NCBI RefSeq assembly: GCF_033115175.1
Contig: NC_084837.1
Span: 12,104,266-12,168,265, forward strand
Reading direction: 5' to 3'
DNA: 64,000 nucleotides
From: Lepus europaeus
Lineage: Eukaryota; Chordata; Mammalia; Lagomorpha; Leporidae
This document shows, in pieces, positions 43,025 through 54,406 of the stretch (its first letter is position 1; every line of letters starts with the position of its first letter). The position numbers and the translations under genes are program-made. Below the pieces are notes generated by a model that had not been told where the DNA came from, searched no databases, and saw only the letters and a program-made list of their open reading frames with translations.

Positions 43025-43115
43025 CTGCACTCACCTCCTTTTCAGAGCAACCCCAGGAGGCGGGAACCATTGTGATCCCAATATTCCTGATGAGGAGACT
43101 GAGGCATGAGAGGGG
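43025..43115 (-). repeat. MIR fragment, reversed
   Basis: 'gggaaccattgtgatcccaa' and 'gatgaggagactgaggcatg', the most conserved segment of reversed MIR. Confidence 0.6.
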
Positions 43116-43374
43116 TAGGGTAGAGAGGAGGAAGCCCTGGGAAGCTGTTGGGGCAGGGGAGGTCGGTGCCAAGAATCAGATTCATCCAGTGGGTGCAACC
43201 TAAAACCTGGGCAGTGGGATGCAGCTGACCTCAAGGGAAGCACAGGGGAGCAGGGATGAGGAGGTGAAAACAGAAGTCGATCCACAAGCTTGCAGGTTCG
43301 TTCCTTGGAGGAGCCGGAGAAGGGAAGCTCTGGGCTCAGGGATCCTGGGGCCAGCGGAAAGTAGGGGTGGACTT

Positions 43375-43674
43375 TTTTTTCCCCAAAAGATTTATTTGTT
43401 TATTTGAAAGAGTTAGAGAGAGAGAGGTATCTTCCATTTGCTGGTTCATTCCCCAAATGGCTGCAACAGCCTGAGCTGGGTCAGTCCAAAGCCAGGAACC
43501 AGGAGCTTCTTTCAGGTTAACCACATGGATGCACTTGGGCCATCCTCTGCTGCTTTTCTAGGTGCACTAGCAGGGGCCTGGATTGGAAGTAGAGCAGCAA
43601 GGACTCGAACCAGTCCCTATATGGGATGCTGGCATTGCAGGCGGTGGCTTTACTGCGCCATAGTGCCAGCCCCA
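43375..43674 (-). repeat. C repeat, reversed, 8-bp target duplication
   Basis: AAGATTTATTTGTTTATTTG to CGCCATAGTGCCAGCCCC. GTGGACTT at 43,367-43,374 and 43,677-43,684. Confidence 0.93.
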
Positions 43675-43684
43675 GCGTGGACTT

Positions 43685-43949
43685 CTGGACTGAAAAGGAG
43701 TTGGGTCTAAAATGAAATAATTCACACATACTGAGGAGACCCCCAAGAGTCCCATCCTCCACTCTAATCCCAGGAAATTGACAGCAAGCACTACATACCC
43801 CAGTAGTACACATGTGCCTAGAGAAGACCTCAACGTGCGTACCAGGGTCATCCTGCAAACAAACCTGACTCCGCCACCCATTTAAAGCCATCCCTGCCAA
43901 CAAGTCTTCAGAGAGCTCTTCAGTCTTGCACTCCTGGAAGTGAACCAAG
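43685..43949. other. Unassigned stretch
   Basis: May be the 5' part of the old LINE that follows, but no clear match. Confidence 0.3.
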
Positions 43950-44271
43950 GAGCATTGAATGTCAGGGTGAAGCGAGCTAGAAGTGAGCCGATGTCACAAT
44001 GAAGCTCCCCCAATGCGTATGTTCAGAGATGTGAGTGAGGGTGTCGCATCCAAGAAACAAGATGAGCATGGAAGAGCAGCCAAGAAGAAAAGGGGACACC
44101 CCGGAGACGGGATAGGAGGCAGTGTCAAGGAAATTGCTCAAAAAAAGAGATGGACAATAGAAAAGAGGACCATAGCATCAGTCCAGATAGTTCTAGGTTC
44201 TACTAATTAGAATAAGAGTAGAGAACAGAGAAAACAAAGGGGAGGACATTCTCAAAGATATAATACGAGAG
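43950..44271 (+). mobile_element. Old L1ME/HAL1-like LINE, first piece
   Basis: A-rich LINE-like text; its identity is inferred from the much clearer continuation after the C repeat at 44,272-44,628. Confidence 0.4.
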
Positions 44272-44628
44272 CCGGGCTTGTGGCCCAGCGGGTAAAGCCA
44301 CTGTCTCTGATGCTGGCATCTCATATGGGTGCTGGTTCGTCTCCTGGCCATGCCACTTCTGATTCAGCTCCCTGCTAATGGCCTGGGAAAAATCAACATG
44401 GAGCAGCCTGAGTGTTTGGGCCCCTGCCACCCACGTGAGAGACCCAAATGAAGCCCCTGGCTCCTGGCTCTTGGCTCCACCAAGGGCTGGCTGCTGCAGC
44501 CATCTAGCGAGTGAACCAGATGTGCACTTCTCTTCCTGTGTATCAGATGAAAGATCTCTGTCTCTGGGTCTCTCCCTCTCTCTGTAACTCCAACTTTCAA
44601 GATAAATAAATAAATCTTTAAAAGATAC
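44272..44628 (+). repeat. C repeat inside an old LINE
   Basis: Head GAGCCGGGCTTGTGGCCCAG, tail TCAAGATAAATAAATAAATC. AAAGATA before and after is the probable target duplication. Confidence 0.9.
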
Positions 44629-45590
44629 ATGAAAATTACAACCAAAGCCTGGGAGGATGGGAGCCACCAAATGGAAAGAGCTTATTAGGCATTGCCATGA
44701 TGAGTGTCTGAAATCCCACATGACATGTAGCACCACGAAATCTAAAAGCATTCAAAGTAAAGAGAAAATCCTACAAGTTGGAGGTTGGGGAAGGGGGGAT
44801 GGTAGGGGTACAGCACACACAAAGGTGTAAGGATTAGAATGGCGTAAGACTTCACAACAGCAGCACTGGAAGCTAGAAGACAATGGAACAATGTCCTGGA
44901 GACTTGGATGGAAAATAATTTTCTGTATCTGCACAAATTATCTCTCAAGTGTGAAGGCGTACAAATGCAGTTCTGAGCAGGAGCCATCTTTAACATCTTT
45001 AGCTTCTCTGTATCCTTTCTCAGGAGAAGCTAGAGAATGCGCTCCACCGAAACAAGCAGGTGAACCAAGAAAGCGGGGGATCAGGGGTGCAGGAGGCAGG
45101 GGAGCCGCTCAACAGAGAGGCCAAGAGAAAGCCTGAGGTGACAGTTGGTAGCGACGATACAAGAAATCAGAGGGCTCCTGGAGAGATGCCTGGCGGGGAG
45201 GGGAGCCATCAGGTCGTCGGATAAGTTAAGACTTTGCAAACAGCTGTCAAGAGGTGATTGGCAGAAATCTGGAGTGCATCGGGACACAGAAAACTAAGTG
45301 AATGATAAAGCGAAGTATTTAGCTCTGGTGTGGCAGGAAGTGGGGTGTGTGTGTGAGCATCGCAAGGAGGGGTCGTGTTCATTATGTGCTGTCTGGCTCT
45401 GTAATGGACAAGATTTCTCAGTCCTAGTCATGGACGTTGACTGCCAACTAAAGTGTGATATAGAGATTTTTTTAGCTGATGGTGAGGGAGGAAAGGGACC
45501 CCAGTGGACTTTGAGTGTCCAACCCTCCACTATTACAACAGAAAGTCTGAAATTAATGTCAGCATTCAATAGCTAAGAAACAGCACTATG
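44629..45590 (+). mobile_element. Old L1ME/HAL1-like LINE, second piece
   Basis: 'cagcactggaagctagaaga', 'caatggaacaatgtcctgg', 'cacaaattatctctcaagtg', 'aatgcgctccaccgaaac', 'caggtgaaccaagaaagcgg', 'cagctgtcaagaggtgattg', 'gtcagcattcaatagctaag' preserve the LINE order to its 3' end. Frames of up to 92 codons here are remnants without function. Confidence 0.62.
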
Positions 45591-46579
45591 TCCTTATTTT
45601 TTTTTCCAGAAGCAAAAGGAAGAAGGGGTAGAAGGATAGGGAAGGGGAGGGGGAGCAAAGAAAAAGAAAGTGGTGGCCCCTGGGGAATGGGTCTACAGAG
45701 TGAGAGAGGGGGGCAGAGAATGAGCACATCACACCACGGCTCTGAACAACCTGTGCTGTGCACCACATGCGTGGACCATTTTTCTGAAATAGGAAACCAA
45801 TTGGAAAAGGAGAAAGAAGCCCTCACCACCTGCTCACCGCTGTTGCAGGTGTGCTGGAGAACAGGATATGGGTACAGGAGGGGGGAGGGGTTAGCCGGTG
45901 GAGGAACGGGGGGATTCTGGGAGAATTGGGATATTTAACAAACAGACAACGTTTCTGTCCAGTAGGTGCTTGGAGGCAGGATCCTGAGTGTGTGCCGGCA
46001 GTGGGCACCTTCTGTCTACTTCAGGAAGACGTGTCCAGTGACAATGATTGGATTTGTTAATGGGCAAAATGATGTCCAAAAGAACGGCGGCCACAGCCCG
46101 GACACATGGGAGAGATCTTGCCTGGACGAGAGGGACGGTGCTGGCAGGGCCGTCTTGTGGTGGGGCAGGAAGAATGAAAAACTGAAGATTGGGTGAGGAA
46201 CCCTCTCTCAGGAAATGAGACTGAGACAATGTGCCGGCAGCAGCAGGGTCAAGTTTCCATCTCAGGCCAGAGGGAAGGGCTGTGAGGTCCCCTGGGTTCT
46301 GCGGTTTTGTGGGGCTCCCACTCAGGGATGCAAAGGCCAGGAGGCAGGGCCGCCGGGGGCCACCTTGGAGGCCTGGCTTTAGCAGGTGGACTGGCCAAGA
46401 GAGACTCCGCCTCGGCTATGGCTGTGATGAGACCTTGGAGAGGCACCTGCTCCCTAGGAAGTTGGGCTACCGGTAGAATTCTGGGCTGGGGGTGCAGTGA
46501 TGGGGATAGCCCAGTCTCGGCCAAAGGCTTGAGCTCCCATGGAGGTTCCTCAGTTCTTCTTTGCTCTTGCGTTTCACAG
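45591..46579. other. Unassigned stretch
   Basis: Starts with a T run and a GGGAAGGGGAGGGGGAGC purine tract, possibly still LINE 3' sequence to about 45,860. Otherwise unique. Confidence 0.35.
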
Positions 46580-46745
46580 ATGTCCCCGTTCTAGGCACTG
46601 GGGACGGGCTGTCAACAGAAAAGCTGCGCCTGTTCCCCGTAGGGGACATGCCCTCTGTGACAGGGGACTCAAGTGAGCCTGAGCATCCCACAGATAAGTA
46701 CGTAGACGTCCACATGAAAAACGTGATAGTGATAGGCAAGCGAGT
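46580..46745 (+). repeat. L2-like fragment
   Basis: 'ccgttctaggcactggggac' and 'gggctgtcaacagaaaagc' recall a common L2 segment. Diverged. Confidence 0.45.
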
Positions 46746-47697
46746 GTGGGATGTGGGGGGAATGAGATTACAGGCAGCCCCATTTGGCTCAGGGCCCAGG
46801 AGGCACCTCTGCGGAGGAGGGCGGAAGCACTGGTAATTCCTGCTTGTCACCAGCATCGGAGAACAAAGAAGGCCCCAACCTCTCATTTATCTGCAGCCTA
46901 ATATTAACTCGACAGACATGTGAATCATTTACTTTTTCTCACCCGTGTTTTTAAATACTTAAAGGGGCCGAGGAGAAGATGGAGCCCTGAACGCGGAAAT
47001 GAAGACAACCTTCAGTGATGTATTTCTGCACCAGGCAAGGTGGGAACAGCAAAAATCACCCAGAAACAAGGGTCTAATTATAGCAGCGCCATCTGTGGCA
47101 CTAAAAGCAGGGTGGTTATCAACACTATCTTTCAGGTTTTTCACTAAGTCAGAACAATTTGCTAAAAATAATCCATACTGTATCCGCAACGCCCCCAAAC
47201 AGTGTGTCTTGCTGTCCCCAAGGCTGCCAGCTCCACGCGGGCCCAGGGGGCTGAGAGGGAGCGCTGGGCTCAGCTGGCAGCCGCGGCCTGTCGCTGGCTG
47301 GGTTTCATCCTGAGATCGGCGCTGGGGTGGTGGAAGATGGGTGGGGGGAGTGGAGGCTGTGTCCAGCCCGCAGTGGAGCCACACACAGCGGGTTGGGCCT
47401 CGTTTTCTCTGAGCCTCAGTCCCTGGAATCCTGCTGGGTGCAGGGAGGCAGACTCGGGACTCTACCGCTGCGCTGCAGGGGGAGGCTGGACACCGCTCCC
47501 TCGCGGGCATGAGCAGGTCGCCATCTGGATCGGGACAGTCGGGGTCTCCATCCAGGGTGTCGTGTCCTAGGCTCAGAATTGTGCAGAAGTCTGCAGGATC
47601 ACAAAGACGCCCGATGGATGACACCGAGCTCAGAAAGGCAGATGGAGCCATCAACTGTGACACTTCATCCTGGCCTTAAGGCCATTCTTGCCCCGAA
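46746..47697. other. Unassigned; AT-rich unique block at 46,990-47,200
   Basis: The block around 47,040-47,190 (TCACCCAGAAACAAGGGTCT, GGTTTTTCACTAAGTCAGAA) is repeat-free and stands out from the GC-rich flank that follows. It could be conserved noncoding DNA. Confidence 0.3.
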
Positions 47698-47714
47698 ATA
47701 GAAAAAAAAGGAGA

Positions 47715-48043
47715 TCCGGCCGGCACAGTGGGTTAACAGGCTAATCCTCCGCCTTGCGGCGCCGGCACACTGGGTTCTAGTCCCGGTTGGGGCACCAGAT
47801 TCTATCCCAGTTGCCCCTCTTCCAGGCCAGCTCTCTGCTATGGCCCGGGAGTGCAGTGGAGGATGGCCCAGGTCCTTGGGCCCTGCACCTACATAGGAGA
47901 CCAGGAGAAGTACCTGGCTCCTGGCTTCGGATCAGCGAGATGCGCCGGCCGCAGTGGCCATTGGAGAGTGAACCAACGGCAAAAAGGAAGACCTTTCTCT
48001 CAGCCTCTCTCTCTCACTATCCACTCTGCCTGTCAAAAAAAAA
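47715..48043 (+). repeat. C repeat, young type, 16-bp target duplication
   Basis: ATAGAAAAAAAAGGAGA at 47,698-47,714 and ATAGAAAAAAAGGAGA at 48,044-48,059. Tail CTGCCTGTCAAAAAAAAA. Confidence 0.96.
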
Positions 48044-48059
48044 ATAGAAAAAAAGGAGA

Positions 48060-49607
48060 CCCAAGCTGACCAGTTAAGGCGTGCACTAGACTTCAGAATC
48101 CACCTGCCTCCAGGGCTGGGAGTCTTTGAGGAGTGCACAACCTGCACAACCATTCACGGCCCCCTGCAGTTGACATGGGCATTAAGCCACATTTGTGTCC
48201 TGTAGCACCAAGGACCTCTTCCCTAAGCCAGAGGAGCTCCTGGCTCAAGTTCAAGATTCCCCTCCCCGAGTATACCAGGATGGACACTTTCCACACTGCC
48301 CTTTGGATTGCCTTAGGCTAGGGGAATGGTCACTTTATGCTGATTAATGAGTTTCTAGTTTAATGATTTTTCGAACTGTGTCCTGAGGTTCCCTTAGGGT
48401 TCCCAGCAGGAGCTTGAGGTTGGCTGGGTGCAGGGAAGGTGGAGCAAGGAGAATTCTAGACCCCAGCCTTCCAGGATCGCTTTTTTTTTTTTTTTTTCTG
48501 CCTTACTTGTTGAACTACTAAGGGAGAGTCCATTTGGAGAAAATAAAGACCGTACAGGCAAACTGCCCATGAATGGAGACATTAGAAGTGTGTCATGGTC
48601 CAGGTACTAAAATCGCCTACCGAGAAAAGCAGTAAGAAACACGAGGTGCATGGACACAAGGAGCCCTCTCCAGGTCTGCTCTCTGTCCTCGCTGCCCGCC
48701 CAGCGTCCACTGCCGCCACAGGGGTGCAGATGGAGACCATCTGCCCCTGAGGTTCGCACACCTTCCAGAAGCGCGGCCAGACCTGCAGGGGGTGCTATAC
48801 CAAGGTGCTGGCAGGTGGAAAGAAATTTGATTCCTCTGGGGACAGAAACAAGACTTTAAGTTTATGCTGGGCAAGCAGGAGGTGATCCAAGGCTGGAAAG
48901 ATAGGGTTGTCCAGATGAGTGTGGGCCAGAGAGCGCAGCTGACCACCAGGTACCCGAGCATCATCCCACCACACGCCACTGTCGTCCTGAACGTGGAGCT
49001 TCTAAAAGCAGGGTGACAGGAATGGCCTCCGCCCTTAGCTCCCTGTTCTTGGATCCGCCCTGGAGGGGTCTGGTGCTCCAGAGCTCTGCACGTGAGTCCA
49101 CCCAGAGCTTCCCCTGCCGATCCCCTGTGCCCTCTGTACAAACATCTGCTGGCTGACCGTGTTCTGTCTCTCAGCTTTGCTTCTCAACCCCTACTTCCTC
49201 TTCCCCCCCGCCCCACCACTAAAGCATGAGGCCATAAACCTCAAGAGACTGGGGAGGGGGCGGAATGCAAGGTAGCATCACTGGGACGGCTGTCTGGGGA
49301 CAGGAACTGGGTTTCAGACACTCCTCATGAAGAGGTTGAAGACGTGTTAGACATATTGTCTTTAAACAAACAAATAAACAAACAAGGCCACCAGACGGCT
49401 GCCACCCTGGTGCGATGGCCGGGGCGGGTAACCCCATGAGCTGTGGGCCCCAGGCTGGGATTTCTCCAGAGGCCCAGCTTAACTGATTCTTGCCCCCCTT
49501 CCGCCCAGTGATCAGGGACCATCCTCTGGAAACGGGAGGCAGTACCAGCGGGGATTGTGGCCCCGGGACCAGGACTGTTCTGCGGTCTCCCTGAGCCCCT
49601 CGCCTGA
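48060..49607. other. Unassigned stretch
   Basis: Contains a T run at 48,481-48,499 and (AAAC)n near 49,363-49,386. Frames of 174-177 codons on minus show no domain. Confidence 0.45.
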
Positions 49608-50766
49608 GACTCGGCGCCGTGGCCACTTCCCCCATGCACCCGCCAGCCCTCCTGCGGCGAGTTTTCCATGCAGAGAGATGCAGGCCTCCCGCCCCATGGC
49701 CTTCTGCACCTTCCCGGTGTGGTCCCCCAGCCCTCCGTGCGCGGCCTCCCACAGGCCACCCGGAGCCTGGACCTCAGCAACCAGCAAGCCAGCAGCCAGG
49801 TCCCCACGGTCACCACCACCTCCGCCGAGATAACGAACGTCTTCTACGGGGACACGGAATACGTGCCCGTGGCCGACGCCCCCAGCTCGAATCTACAGCT
49901 TATTCGACCCAAGGCCGACCACATCCACCACGCGGAGATGACGCAAGGCCGCTCGGGCGAGAGCCACTCATCCACCTCATGGAGCACCGCTCCATGTCCT
50001 AACTGGACGCCCACTAGTGGACTGGGTCGTGCAGGCCGCCATCGGCCCAGCCTCGGCTTCTGGGAGCAGCTGTTCCGGAAGACCAGTGAGCTGCTCAGTT
50101 CCCCAAAGGACCGACCCCGACATCTACGGGGACAGGTGCTTCAGGATCCCTCTGGGTGCTACCCGGCCAGGCCTGGTGTCGGGGGCAGAGGTGCAGATCT
50201 GTCGTTCCTCCTGGGCCAAGATCTGAACTTGGACTTCATATTTTTGTTGACACAGAACGAAGCCAGGTGATGCCTTCAATAAGGCCAAGAAAAAGAAATG
50301 ATTACTGTACCCTTTAACCTTGTCATCCCTAATTCAAAGATGAAACTCACTGCTGTGAAATGGTGAAGGTGAGATTTCTACCCTGTGAGCGGCAGGCTGT
50401 GACCGCCGGCCCAAGGGTGGAGGGAGGCAGCTGGTACCCAGGACACAGAGACCCAATGCCCAATGCATGTGGCAACCGTCCCGCAGGGTGACCACCCAGG
50501 AATGAGTCTGCCACAGTCCCTCCTTGTCTGCTTCAAGCCCAAAGCCAGAGCCTTAAGCATCGTGGCACCTTCTGCGCTTACCAACCTGCTGGGGAAGTGA
50601 CCTTCGGGCCGTGCTCCAGAGCCTGGGGAGGGGGGCAGACCCCTCCTTCCACCTCCTCTACCATGGCCAAACCCTGGTTTTCTACATCAGATGTACGCAT
50701 AGACAGTTTTCAGAGAAAGCATTCCACTGAATAAAATTTCGACCAAAACAACAACAACAAAAAAAG
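49608..50766 (+). pseudogene. Probable processed retrocopy, parent not identified
   Basis: One plus-strand frame is open from 49,608 to 50,270 (about 220 codons, first ATG 49,668) and reads like real protein in the middle: VPTVTTTSAEITNVFYGDTE, then YVPVADAPSSNLQLIRPK at about residues 44-82 of the ATG-started frame. The other two frames carry protein-like pieces further on, as if shifted by indels. About 460 bp beyond the frame is AATAAA (50,730-50,735), followed after about 10 bases by an A-rich tract (50,745-50,766) and then by unrelated L1 sequence. No introns are evident. This is the layout of a retrotransposed mRNA. I did not recognise the parent; a chance GC-rich frame next to an unrelated A tract is the alternative. 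Confidence 0.42.
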
Positions 50767-50944
50767 CCAAAACACCAAAACTGGAAAGCATCATACTTAG
50801 TGAAATAAGCCAGTCCCAAAAGGACAGATCCCATATGTTCTCCCTGATCTGTGAGACCTAATAGAGCACCTCCAAGGTCATCTATAGAAGTGAAATTGAC
50901 ACTTTGAGATGTGGTGACTTTGAACAGCCCTTGTCTCCACTGTT
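50767..50944 (+). mobile_element. Rabbit-type LINE-1, end of ORF2 and start of 3' UTR
   Basis: 'gcatcatacttagtgaaata', 'agccagtcccaaaaggacag', 'atatgttctccctgatctgt', 'ttgaacagcccttgtctcc' match the rabbit L1 end. It is cut by a reversed C repeat and resumes at 51,311. Boundary with the preceding A-rich tract is approximate. Confidence 0.82.
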
Positions 50945-50955
50945 GAAGAACAATT

Positions 50956-51299
50956 CTTTTTTTTTTTTTTTAAGATTTATTTATCTATTTGAAAAAGTTA
51001 TAGAGAGGCAAGGCAGAAAGAGAGAGAGAGAGAGAGAGAGGTCTTTTATCTGCTGGTTCACTTCTCAGATGACCACAATGGCCGGAGCTATGCCAATCCA
51101 AAGCCAGGATCCAGGAGCTTCTTCCAAGACTCCTAAGCGGATGCAGGGGCCCAAGGACTTGGGCCATCTTCCACTGCTTTCCCAGGCCATAGCAGAGAGC
51201 TGGATCAGAAGTGGAGTAGCTGGAACTCAAACCGGCACCCATATGGGATGCTGGCACTGCAGGCGGTGGCCTTATCTACTACACCACAGTGCCGACCCC
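50956..51299 (-). repeat. C repeat, reversed, inserted in L1
   Basis: GAAGAACAATT (50,945-50,955) and GAGGAACAGTT (51,300-51,310) are the target duplication with two differences. T16 start, GA run, head ACACCACAGTGCCGACCCC. Confidence 0.94.
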
Positions 51300-51310
51300 G
51301 AGGAACAGTT

Positions 51311-51558
51311 TTTTTTTTTTTTTTTAATACTACTTGTTGAACTCTTTACTTAGTATAGAGTTTTACTCTTCATAGAGTTAATCTTATGTGTAAAAAGTTA
51401 AGATTGGGAATAGGAGAGGGAGGAGGAAGAAGGGTTGGGAGTGTGGGTGGGAGGGTGGGTACAGTGGAAAGAATCACTATGTTCCTAAAGTAGTATTTAT
51501 GAAATGCATGAAATTTGTATACCTTAAATAAAAGGTTTCTGGTAAAAAAAAATAATAA
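51311..51558 (+). mobile_element. Rabbit-type LINE-1, 3' end
   Basis: 'acttgttgaactctttactt', G-rich tract at 51,395-51,460, 'aaagaatcactatgttccta', AATAAA at 51,527-51,532 and A tail. With 50,767-50,944 it forms one 5'-truncated L1 of about 430 bp. Confidence 0.88.
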
Positions 51559-51576
51559 AACTATGGTATCAACTAA

Positions 51577-51873
51577 AAAATATTTTATTTATTTATTGGT
51601 GAGTTAGAATTACAAAGAGAAAGATCTCCCATCCGCTGGTTCACTCTCCAAATGGCTGCAATGGCCAGAGCTGAGCCGATCCAAAGCCAGGAGCCAGGAG
51701 TTTCTTCCAGGTCTCCCATGTGGGTGCAGGGGCCCAAGGAGTTGGGCCTTCTTCCACTGCTTTCCCTGGAAAGTGGGTTGGAAGAGGAGCAGCCGGGGCT
51801 AGAACCTGCGCCCATAAGGAATGGCGGCACCACAGGTGCAGGCTTAGCCCACTACACCACAGCGCCAGCCCCC
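51577..51873 (-). repeat. C repeat, reversed
   Basis: TATTTTATTTATTTATTGGT to ACACCACAGCGCCAGCCCC. About 15 bp near CTTTCCCTGGAAAGTGG are missing relative to other copies. Confidence 0.92.
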
Positions 51874-52204
51874 AGAAATATTATCTTAAAAGTGCAAAGA
51901 ACTGGCCAGACGGTGGAGAGCCTCCAGGCTGGAGGTAAGAACGCTGGCACCTTTGAAGCCCCTTTGGCCTTCAAGTTAAGGCCATCATGGCGCAGGGGTG
52001 CCCAAGGTAGGGAGCTGGGGTGAAGGCCCTGCCCACTCTGCAGGCTGACGCCCTGGGGACAAGGGTAAAGCCACGGGACTGGGAGGGGCCTTGAGGGTGC
52101 CAGTCAGGGCAGCTGCCCAGGTGCTTGAATACAGAGAAGTGGCGTGCAGGTGTCAGACAATATGGAATTTTCTACCCACGTGAAAGATTTTTCAAAGATG
52201 AAGG
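51874..52204. other. Unassigned stretch
   Basis: Nothing recognised. Confidence 0.4.
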
Positions 52205-52410
52205 TGAAGGGTGGGCATATGGCACAGTGGTTTAAGCTGCTGCCTGTGACACTGGCATCCCATAGAGCACCGGTTCTAGTCCGGGCTGCTCCACTTCTGA
52301 CACAGCTCCCTGCTAATGCACCGGAGAAAGCAGCAGAAGCTGGCCCGAGTGCTTGGGCCCCTGCCACTCTCTCCCCCTTCAAATAAAAATATATCTTAAA
52401 TTTTTTTAGA
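52205..52410 (+). repeat. C repeat with a large internal deletion
   Basis: Runs normally to GTGCTTGGGCCCCTGCCAC, then jumps to TCTCTCCCCCTTCAAATAAA, so about 100 bp of the 3' half are missing. Confidence 0.85.
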
Positions 52411-52432
52411 TTCATGTATAGTTTTCTTTTTA

Positions 52433-52742
52433 AAAAATACTTATTTGAAAGGCAGTGTTACAGAGAGGCAGAGGTAGAGAGAGAGAGGTCCTACATCTGC
52501 TGACTCACTCCCCAGATGGCCGCAACTGCTGGAGCTATGCTGATCCAAAGCCAGGAACCTCCTCCGGGTCTCCCACATGGGTGCGGGGGCCCAAGGACCC
52601 GGGCCATCCTCCACTGCCCTCCCAGGCCACAGCAGAGAGCCGGATCAGAAGTGAAGCAGTCAGGACTCGAACCGGCCCCCACATGGAATGCCGGCACTTC
52701 AGGCAGCGAGCAGCTCCACCAGCTACACCACAGTGCCAGCCC
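52433..52742 (-). repeat. C repeat, reversed
   Basis: ATACTTATTTGAAAGGCAGT to ACACCACAGTGCCAGCCCC. AGTTTTCT before and GGTTTTCT after may be target duplication. Confidence 0.92.
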
Positions 52743-53060
52743 CACATGGTTTTCTCATAATCTACATTTTCTGAGAACTTTTGGAAGACAACCCATATAT
52801 ATTAAGAATTCATAGCATAAGTGTTAATGGTAATTATAATTCTTAATTGTACTCATATTAAGAATTGTAATTATTCACGAAAGCATTTGCTATTAAGTGT
52901 TCACTGAGAGATTGCAGCAAGAGTATGGAGAAAATAAAAATAAGCACTTGAAAGAAGTGAGAAAAGCTGGGAGACGAAGGAAGTGTGAAATTGGCAGCTA
53001 CATTAAAACCAATTACGGTGCTGGGCGGCTGAACTGCTGGAGTGGCTGACGGCTCTGTCT
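52743..53060. other. AT-rich unique block with a 16-bp hairpin
   Basis: AATTATAATTCTTAAT (52,832-52,847) and ATTAAGAATTGTAATT (52,857-52,872) pair over 16 bp with one wobble and a 9-nt loop; two further wobble pairs extend the stem. No repeat family recognised. Confidence 0.4.
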
Positions 53061-54147
53061 GGGGGCAGAGTTCTAGTCATGACTGAGTCCAGCCACCATG
53101 CAGGAGGTCCTGGAGCCCCAGCCCAGGTCACCAGCCCACGCCCTGCCGAGGTGGGTGGGCAGGAAGGATGGTTGGGGTCTTGTGGTTTCAGAAGCCATCT
53201 CCAACTGAACTTCTTTCACAGGCGGCTCCCCATCAGAGCAGAAGGGATTGTGGGTCAGGTCACGGAGAGACAGGTGCCTCTTGCCTGTTGCCAGGTGAGA
53301 GGATCGTGGGTGGGGGTGCTGGGCTACTCCCTCACATGTGCCTTGGCAGCACCTGTGTGTCAGCAGCAATGGCTCCCTGCAGCTACCCTGCCCTGTCCCC
53401 GTAAGGTGCAGGTGACCGTTTTTGCGTGATGTCATCACTCCCACACCACAGGAGACTGGCTGGCGTGGGCGTCTGCAACCACCACTCCCACCATCGCTGG
53501 CCTTTGGCCAGGGCTGCACCTGCTGTGGTTCCCTGGTGGGATGTTGGCAGCTTCGCAGTCAGTGCTGGAGAGATTGCTGACCGCACCGGGCTGCTGCCTT
53601 AGCGCTTGGGGCAAGGCTGGACACCTTCCGTGCAGCCTGCTCACTGTACAGCTGGGAAGCCTGCTCTGCTCTCTGGGAATCATGGAGGGAATGTGGGGGA
53701 GAGCGGAGGCCCCTAGGCTGCCCAGAGCCTCAGTTTTCCTCCCCGCCACACTGAGACACAGAAAGCTGATGTCCACAACCAACACAGGGGCTGTATCCTG
53801 ATAAGCCTATCCTACAAGTGGAAAGCGCACTGGGTACTTGGGCTGCTGCTCCTCCTAGCTCCGCCACCCAGTGCACCGTACAGCACCACTCACTTCTGTG
53901 GTGACCACGGGCTGACTGGGAGCTGTGTTCGCGGCTGCCTGGCCCGGTAGGACCCAATAGGAAAGGATGGGGCTGAACAGTGCTAGCCCAGGACAGATCC
54001 AAAGGCAGAGCTCCGAGGGTGGCTTTTTCTGAATGCATATCGCTTTCTAAGCATCACAAAGTGAAACAAATAAAATAATCCTCATAGACTCCATCTAGAG
54101 CTCTGTAGATGACAAATAGGAAATTTAAACTTACAACTGCATTTTAA
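53061..54147. other. Unassigned GC-rich stretch
   Basis: Weak MIR-like words near 53,640-53,770. Overlapping frames on both strands with no domain. Confidence 0.4.
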
Positions 54148-54406
54148 AAGATGTAATATTTATTTCGTTATTTGAACAGCAGAGCAAGAGAGAGAGAGGA
54201 AGAATCTTCTATCCTCTTGTTTACTCCCCAGATGACCTCAACAGCCAGGTCTGGGTTAGGCCAGAACAAAGAGCCAGGAACTACACATGGGTGTCAGGGG
54301 TCCAGACACTGCCTTCTCGGGCGCGTTTGCAGGCAGCTGCATCAGAAGCAGAGCAGCCAGTGTCGCAGGTGGCGGCTTAACCTGCTGTGCCACAACCCTG
54401 GCCCCT
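54148..54406 (-). repeat. C repeat, reversed, shortened
   Basis: TATTTATTTCGTTATTTGAA, GTTTACTCCCCAGATGACC, CTGTGCCACAACCCTGGCCCC. Middle shortened by about 50 bp. Confidence 0.85.

Noticed and set aside
45298-45576. 92-codon plus frame
   Set aside because: Lies in the 3' part of an old L1ME/HAL1-like LINE.
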